Program-made: the position numbers and the translations under genes
Notes under the pieces: model-generated
What the model was told of the DNA's origin: nothing
What the model saw: the letters and a program-made list of their open reading frames with translations, nothing else
The model's database searches: none
From: Neorhizobium galegae
Lineage (GTDB): Bacteria; Pseudomonadota; Alphaproteobacteria; Rhizobiales; Rhizobiaceae
DNA length: 64,000 nt
Direction: 5' to 3'
Assembly: GCF_017877135.1 (NCBI RefSeq)
Contig: NZ_JAGIPH010000006.1
Span: forward strand, 186,001-250,000
In this document: positions 59,521 through 64,000 of the stretch, piece by piece
Position numbering within the stretch: position 1 is the first letter of the stretch
Layout: every line of letters begins with the position of its first letter

Positions 59521-62270
59521 GCGAGGCCGTCGTGCAGCTTCAGTCGGTCACGCATCGCTATGGCGAGGTGGCCGCACTCGATGACGTGACGCTCGACATT
59601 CCTGCCGGTTGCATGGTGGGGCTGATCGGACCGGATGGCGTTGGCAAGTCGACGCTGCTCGGCCTCGTCGCGGGCGTTACCCGGCTGCAGGCCGGCCACA
59701 TCCGCGTGCTCGCCGGCGATATGGACGAGGCCGCCCACCGGCGCGCCGTCTGCACGCGACTTGCCTTCATGCCGCAGGGGCTCGGCCGCAATCTCTATCC
59801 GACGCTGAGCGTTGCGGAAAACCTCGATTTCTTCGGCCGGCTGTTTCGCCTGAAGGCCGACGAGCGGCGGCGCCACATGGACGAGCTGCTTGCCGTGACC
59901 GGGCTTCTGCCCTACCGCGACCGCCCCGCCGGCAAGCTGTCTGGCGGCATGAAGCAGAAGCTCGGCATCTGCGCCTCGCTGCTGCACGATCCGGACCTCC
60001 TGATCCTTGACGAGCCGACGACCGGCATCGATCCGCTGTCACGCCGGCAGTTCTGGCAGCTGATCGAGCGCATCCGCGCCCGGCGCCCGAGCATGAGCGT
60101 CATCGTCGCCACCGCCTACATGGAAGAGGCGGAAGGTTTTGAATGGCTGGCAGCACTGCATGCAGGCCGCGTGATTGCGACCGGAAGACCCGCCGAAATT
60201 CTTGCGCAGACGGCAAAGCCGACGCTGGACGAGGCCTTTGCCGCGCTGATGCCCTCGGCGGACGGCAAGGTTCTGGCGCCCCTGACGCTCTCCCCCCGCA
60301 TCGTGACGGATGGCCCACCAGCCATCGAGGCGGAAGGACTGACCTGCCGTTTCGGCGATTTCACCGCCGTCGATCACGTCAGTTTCCGCATTCCGAAAGG
60401 CGAGATCTTCGGCTTTCTCGGCTCCAATGGCTCAGGCAAGAGCACCACGATGAAGATGTTGACCGGTCTCCTGCCGGCAACCGAAGGGGTAGCAAGGCTG
60501 TTCGGCCAGCCGCTTCTGTCGCGCGACATCGAAACCCGCAAGCGCGTCGGCTACATGTCGCAGGCCTTCTCGCTCTATGGCGAACTCAGCGTGCGCCAGA
60601 ACCTTGAGCTGCATGCCCGCCTGTTCGGTCTTCCGGCCGACGAGATTGCTCCGCGCGTCGAAGTCATGCTGTCCGAATACGATCTGACGGAGGTGGCCGA
60701 CAAGGCGCCGGACGCGCTGCCGCTTGGCATCCGCCAGCGCCTGCAGCTGGCCGCCGCCGTGCTGCACCGCCCGGAAATCCTCATTCTTGATGAACCGACG
60801 TCCGGCGTCGATCCGGTTGCCCGCGATGCCTTCTGGCGCTCGCTGATCTCGCTGTCGCGCAAAGGGGGCGTGACGATCTTCCTGTCGACGCATTTCATGA
60901 ACGAGGCGGAGCGCTGCGACCGCATTTCGCTGATGCACCAGGGACGGGTGCTTGCCGTCGGCGCTCCGAAGGCGCTCTGTGCCGAACGCGGGAAGGCGAC
61001 GCTTGAGGAAACCTTCATCGATGTCTTGAGCGAGGCCGGCATGGGCACGCTCAGCGAAGCGCCGGATGCAGCCGATGCAACCTCCCGGCCGGACGAAACA
61101 GCAGGCGTCGATGCGCAAAGCCCGTCCCGGAAGCGCATCCGCCGTTTCGATGTCGGGCGGCTTTTCGCTTATGCGCGGCGCGAGACACTGGAAGTGCTGA
61201 GGGATCGGGCGCGCCTGATCTTTGCGCTGGTCGGACCGGCGCTGCTGCTCGTCACCTTTGGTTACGGCATCTCGTTCGACGTGGAAAACCTGCCCTTTGC
61301 GATCTATGACCAGGACCAGTCGGCCGAGAGCCGGCAGCTGGTCGAAAGCTTTCAGGGCTCGCGTTATTTCGAGGAGCGCGCCGCCATCGTGTCGCAGGAC
61401 GCGCTGCAGAGGCGCCTGCGCACCGGGGAACTTGCCGTTGCCGTGGAAATCCCGCCAAATTTCGGCCGCGACCTGCAGCGACAGCTGACGCCGGAAGTTT
61501 CCGTCTGGCTCGATGGCGCCATGCCGTTTCGCGCCGAGACCGCGCGCGGCTACGTCAACGGCCTGGTGGCCGGGTCGATTGCCGATGCGAAAGCCCGCCA
61601 GACGGGCCGGACGAATGCGACCGAGACGGTCAATCTGGAAACCCGCTTTCGCTACAACCAGTCCTTCAAGAGCACCAATGCCATCGTGCCGAGCGTGCTC
61701 GTTCTGGTTCTCATTCTCATTCCCGCCATCATGACGGCGCTGGGCATCGTCAAGGAAAAGGAAACCGGATCGATCGCCAATTTCCAGGCGACACCGGCCA
61801 CGCGGCTTGAGTTTCTGCTCGGCAAGCAATTGCCCTATGTCGCCATCGCCTTCGTCAGCTTCCTCATCCTCATCCTTCTCACGCGCTTTGTCTTTGCGGT
61901 GCCGATCAAGGGGTCGCTGCCGGTGCTGATGGTGGGGTCGCTGCTCTATGTCAGCGCCGCCACGGGGTTTGGTCTCGTGGTGTCGAGCTTCGTGCGCAGC
62001 CAGGTGGCGGCGATCTTTGCGACCGCCATCGTTGCCATGATCCCGGCGGTGAATTTTTCAGGCCTTCTGGTGCCGGTGTCGTCGCTGTCGGGGGGCGGGC
62101 GGCTGATGGGTTTCAGCTTTCCCTCTGCCTGGTACCAGCCGATCACCGTCGGCGTCATCACCAAGGGGCTGGGGCTCGCGCAACTGTGGACGAACCTTCT
62201 GGTGCTGGCGGGTTTCGCCGTCCTTTACATCCTGATCGCGCTTGTGGCGCTGCGCAAGCGGAGTGCCTGA
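59517..62270 (+). CDS. rbbA: RbbA-like fused ABC protein (two ATPase domains plus ABC-2 permease)
   Basis: This 917-residue protein is close to the ~911 residues of E. coli RbbA. NBD1 has Walker A GPDGVGKS (38-45), signature LSGGM (141-145) and Walker B LILDEPTTGID, but its H-loop position is alanine (VATAYMEEAE). NBD2 has Walker A GSNGSGKS (302-309), signature replaced by LPLGIRQ, Walker B LILDEPTSGVD and a normal H-loop (STHFMNEAE). So one composite site is canonical and one degenerate. Residues about 545-917 are an ABC-2 membrane domain with a large soluble loop after helix 1 and five to six helices at the end. RbbA has been reported to act on ribosomes, but the neighbours argue for export. 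Confidence 0.88.
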   Translation: MSEAVVQLQSVTHRYGEVAALDDVTLDIPAGCMVGLIGPDGVGKSTLLGLVAGVTRLQAGHIRVLAGDMDEAAHRRAVCTRLAFMPQGLGRNLYPTLSVAENLDFFGRLFRLKADERRRHMDELLAVTGLLPYRDRPAGKLSGGMKQKLGICASLLHDPDLLILDEPTTGIDPLSRRQFWQLIERIRARRPSMSVIVATAYMEEAEGFEWLAALHAGRVIATGRPAEILAQTAKPTLDEAFAALMPSADGKVLAPLTLSPRIVTDGPPAIEAEGLTCRFGDFTAVDHVSFRIPKGEIFGFLGSNGSGKSTTMKMLTGLLPATEGVARLFGQPLLSRDIETRKRVGYMSQAFSLYGELSVRQNLELHARLFGLPADEIAPRVEVMLSEYDLTEVADKAPDALPLGIRQRLQLAAAVLHRPEILILDEPTSGVDPVARDAFWRSLISLSRKGGVTIFLSTHFMNEAERCDRISLMHQGRVLAVGAPKALCAERGKATLEETFIDVLSEAGMGTLSEAPDAADATSRPDETAGVDAQSPSRKRIRRFDVGRLFAYARRETLEVLRDRARLIFALVGPALLLVTFGYGISFDVENLPFAIYDQDQSAESRQLVESFQGSRYFEERAAIVSQDALQRRLRTGELAVAVEIPPNFGRDLQRQLTPEVSVWLDGAMPFRAETARGYVNGLVAGSIADAKARQTGRTNATETVNLETRFRYNQSFKSTNAIVPSVLVLVLILIPAIMTALGIVKEKETGSIANFQATPATRLEFLLGKQLPYVAIAFVSFLILILLTRFVFAVPIKGSLPVLMVGSLLYVSAATGFGLVVSSFVRSQVAAIFATAIVAMIPAVNFSGLLVPVSSLSGGGRLMGFSFPSAWYQPITVGVITKGLGLAQLWTNLLVLAGFAVLYILIALVALRKRSA

Positions 62271-62271
62271 G

Positions 62272-63393
62272 ATGAAACAGAAGCTTGCCCGCATCATACG
62301 TCTCGGCATCAAGGAGCTGTACAGCCTGAAGGCCGATCCGGTGATGATAATCCTCATCCTCTATGCCTTCACCATCGCCATCTATACGGTGGCGACCGGA
62401 GCGAAGTCGGAGGTGGAAAACGCCTCCGTTGCGGTGGTCGACGAAGACCGCTCCATGCTGTCGGCGCGACTGCGCGACGGGCTGATGCAACCCTTCTTCC
62501 AGACGCCGGTGCTGATCGAGGCGCCGGATGTCGATCCGGCCATGGATGGCGGCACCTACACCTTCGTCCTGGAAATTCCGCCGAATTTCGAACGCGACGT
62601 CATCGCCGGCAGACGGCCTTCCGTGCAGATCGCCGTCGATGCCACCGCCATGTCGCTTGCCGGCACGGGCGCCACCTATATCCAGAGCATCATTCGCCAG
62701 GAAGTCGCCGCGGCCCTGCCGAAACAGGTCACAGCCTCCCCGATCAACCTCGTCATCAGCGCCCGCTTCAACCCCAACCTGATGTCGACATGGTTCAACG
62801 CGGTGATGCAGGTCATCAACAATGTCACCATGCTGTCGGTGATCCTCACGGGAGCCGCCCTCATCCGCGAGCGCGAACATGGCACGATCGAGCATCTTCT
62901 GGTGATGCCGGTAACGCCCGGCGAGATCATGCTGTCGAAGATCTGGGCGAACGGGCTGGTGATCGTCGTGGCCGCCGTGCTGTCGCTCACGGTGGTGGTG
63001 GAGCGGGTGCTGCATGTGCCCATTGCCGGCTCGCTCGGGCTCTTCATCGCATCCGCCGTACTCTACCAGTTCTCGGTGACCTCGCTCGGCATCCTGATTG
63101 CCACCGCCTCCACCTCCATGGCGCAGTTCGGCCTCATCGCGATTCCGGTGCTGATCGCGATGAACCTCTTGTCGGGCAGCACGACGCCGATGGAAAGCAT
63201 GCCGGTCTTCCTGCAGACCGTCATGCAGGTCTCGCCCTCGACGCATTTCGTCGCCCTGTCGCAGGCGATTCTTTATCGCGGTGCGGACTTTTTCATCGTC
63301 TGGCCGCAGATGCTGGCGCTCGCCGTGGTCGGCTGCGGCTTTTTTGCTATAGCACTCCTGCGCTTCCGCCGCTCGCTGATGTCTGCGGCGTGA
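62272..63393 (+). CDS. ABC-2 type permease (YhhJ-like)
   Basis: This 373-residue membrane protein has one N-terminal helix (PVMIILILYAFTIAIYTVATG), a periplasmic loop of about 140 residues (ENASVAVVDEDRSM, YTFVLEIPPNFERDV) and five to six C-terminal helices. The motif REREHGTIEHLLVMPVTPGEIMLSKIW (ABC-2 hallmark E.GT.E.L...P....E...K) is present. It follows rbbA by one base and should pair with its membrane domain in a heterodimeric pore. The loop of RbbA's own permease half is clearly homologous (FAIYDQDQSAESRQL, EIPPNFGRDL). Confidence 0.88.
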   Translation: MKQKLARIIRLGIKELYSLKADPVMIILILYAFTIAIYTVATGAKSEVENASVAVVDEDRSMLSARLRDGLMQPFFQTPVLIEAPDVDPAMDGGTYTFVLEIPPNFERDVIAGRRPSVQIAVDATAMSLAGTGATYIQSIIRQEVAAALPKQVTASPINLVISARFNPNLMSTWFNAVMQVINNVTMLSVILTGAALIREREHGTIEHLLVMPVTPGEIMLSKIWANGLVIVVAAVLSLTVVVERVLHVPIAGSLGLFIASAVLYQFSVTSLGILIATASTSMAQFGLIAIPVLIAMNLLSGSTTPMESMPVFLQTVMQVSPSTHFVALSQAILYRGADFFIVWPQMLALAVVGCGFFAIALLRFRRSLMSAA

Positions 63394-63405
63394 AGCGTGG
63401 CGATC

Positions 63406-64000
63406 TCAACCGGCGGCGGCAAGCAGTTCCGGCTCACGGATCTCCGGCCAGAAGGGCTCGGTGGCTGCCATGAGGGCCGGCGTTGCCGCGGCGATATAGG
63501 GAATGCCGTCGCGGGTGCCGATGCGCACGTCAAGGCCTGCCTCGCGCGCCAGAACCGCGCCGCCGGCAATGTCCCACATGGTCGTGTACTTCTGCAGATG
63601 ACCGTCATAGGTGCCGCGGGCGGAAAACACGAGGCCCATCGAGGTGGAGCGGATCGATTGTACCACCCAGCCGGCATGGCGAAGTCCGACCGTCAGCGCC
63701 GCCACGTCTTCGGCCTCGGCGGCAGCACTGTCGCCGAGCGACATCATGCGCACGTCCTCGAAGGTGGTATCGCGCACGAAGGGCGTTCCGTTGAGGAAGA
63801 GGCCGGTGCCATCGGCCGCCGCATAGATCTCGCCCATCGCCGGCATGGCAACGACGCCGAGTTCCGGCCGGCCATGGCGCACGAAGCCGAGCGAAATGCC
63901 CCACAGCGGCGAGCCGCGCAGGAAATTCGTCGTGCCATCGATCGGATCGACGATCCAGTAGGCGTCGTCGGCAACGCCGCCCATTTCCTCGCCGAGCACC
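63406..64000 (-). CDS. Inositol-monophosphatase-family phosphatase (5' end cut by window)
   Basis: The C-terminal 197 residues are visible, including the IMPase motif WIVDPIDGTTNF with metal-binding Asp residues, an upstream LGEE (metal Glu), and the second motif in WDIAGGAVLAREAGL. Members dephosphorylate inositol-1-phosphate, histidinol phosphate or 3'-phosphoadenosine nucleotides. GDSAAAEAEDVAAL and STSMGLVFSARGTYDGHLQ do not single one out. It converges with the efflux operon (12-base gap). The start lies beyond the right edge. Confidence 0.88.
   Translation of the reverse strand, partial: VLGEEMGGVADDAYWIVDPIDGTTNFLRGSPLWGISLGFVRHGRPELGVVAMPAMGEIYAAADGTGLFLNGTPFVRDTTFEDVRMMSLGDSAAAEAEDVAALTVGLRHAGWVVQSIRSTSMGLVFSARGTYDGHLQKYTTMWDIAGGAVLAREAGLDVRIGTRDGIPYIAAATPALMAATEPFWPEIREPELLAAAG

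Overview
The window is GC-rich, tightly packed chromosomal-type DNA with short spacers, many 4-base ATGA/TTGA gene overlaps and alternative GTG/TTG starts. The gene content points to an alphaproteobacterium of the Rhizobiaceae (Agrobacterium/Rhizobium/Shinella-like). The main evidence is a ChvE-GguA-GguB sugar transporter, a pcaQ/pcaDCHGB protocatechuate locus in the rhizobial order, a RIME-like intergenic palindrome and an unusual density of ABC uptake systems. No rRNA, tRNA, CRISPR array, insertion sequence, phage gene or replication origin was seen. The window reads as an accessory catabolic/transport region of a chromosome or chromid.

Layout. (1) 1-3222: a ydcS/ydcT-type ABC uptake operon (ydcT is cut by the window edge) preceded by a LysR regulator. 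(2) 3385-16871: a large catabolic island. It holds D-amino-acid transaminase and pxpA on the minus strand. Divergently come pxpB-pxpC, two GntR regulators, a 2-hydroxyacid dehydrogenase, an M20 N-carbamoylase/amidohydrolase, a creatinase-like M24 protein and a VOC protein. A second M24 protein is on the minus strand, and a DUF1989 protein is followed by an amino-acid ABC transporter. A near-identical operator-like sequence occurs at all three divergent or leading promoters (5106-5127, 13628-13649, 13821-13842), which ties the island into one predicted regulon. (3) 16966-19116: an autotransporter with a HAF-repeat passenger. (4) 19666-26919: a dipeptide-type ABC operon, a racemase-fold protein lacking both catalytic cysteines, and an RpiR regulator. 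(5) 26937-33672: a flavin-split-barrel protein and a Tat-exported metallo-beta-lactamase-fold hydrolase, divergent from a triple-PAS histidine kinase/FixJ-type regulator pair; then a PilZ protein, a zinc alcohol dehydrogenase and a truncated, frameshifted SDR pseudogene. (6) 33745-37538: a DUF2235 hydrolase, an unusual two-domain glycosyltransferase (OCH1-like plus ANP1/MNN9-like) behind an AT-rich promoter region, and a 47-residue charged protein. (7) 37695-51451: a galactose/galactofuranose-type region with ytfQRT-yjfF plus a GntR regulator on the minus strand. Divergent from it are a gguC-like gene, a galactose-dehydrogenase-like gene, a sugar-acid dehydratase and chvE-gguAB. (8) 51607-57649: a tiny repeat protein, purU, and pcaQ/pcaDCHGB. 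(9) 57827-64000: a lone RbsD/FucU mutarotase, a YhiI-RbbA-YhhJ-type efflux operon and a partial inositol-monophosphatase-family gene.

How the parts work together. Most genes import a nutrient and open it up. Polyamine/GABA-like compounds would enter by YdcST. Cyclic amides, amidated or carbamoylated amino acids would be handled by the pxp/M20/M24/DUF1989 island. Oligopeptides would enter by the Dpp system, and aldoses by YtfQRT-YjfF and ChvE-GguAB with oxidative (dehydrogenase/dehydratase) catabolism. Aromatics would pass through the beta-ketoadipate pathway (pcaHG, B, C, D). All four operons in which the binding-protein gene comes first carry a perfect GC-rich hairpin directly after that gene, a consistent device for uncoupling binding-protein expression from the rest of the transporter. 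The most novel-looking element is the GntR-linked island of region 2, whose combination of enzymes does not match a pathway I recognise.
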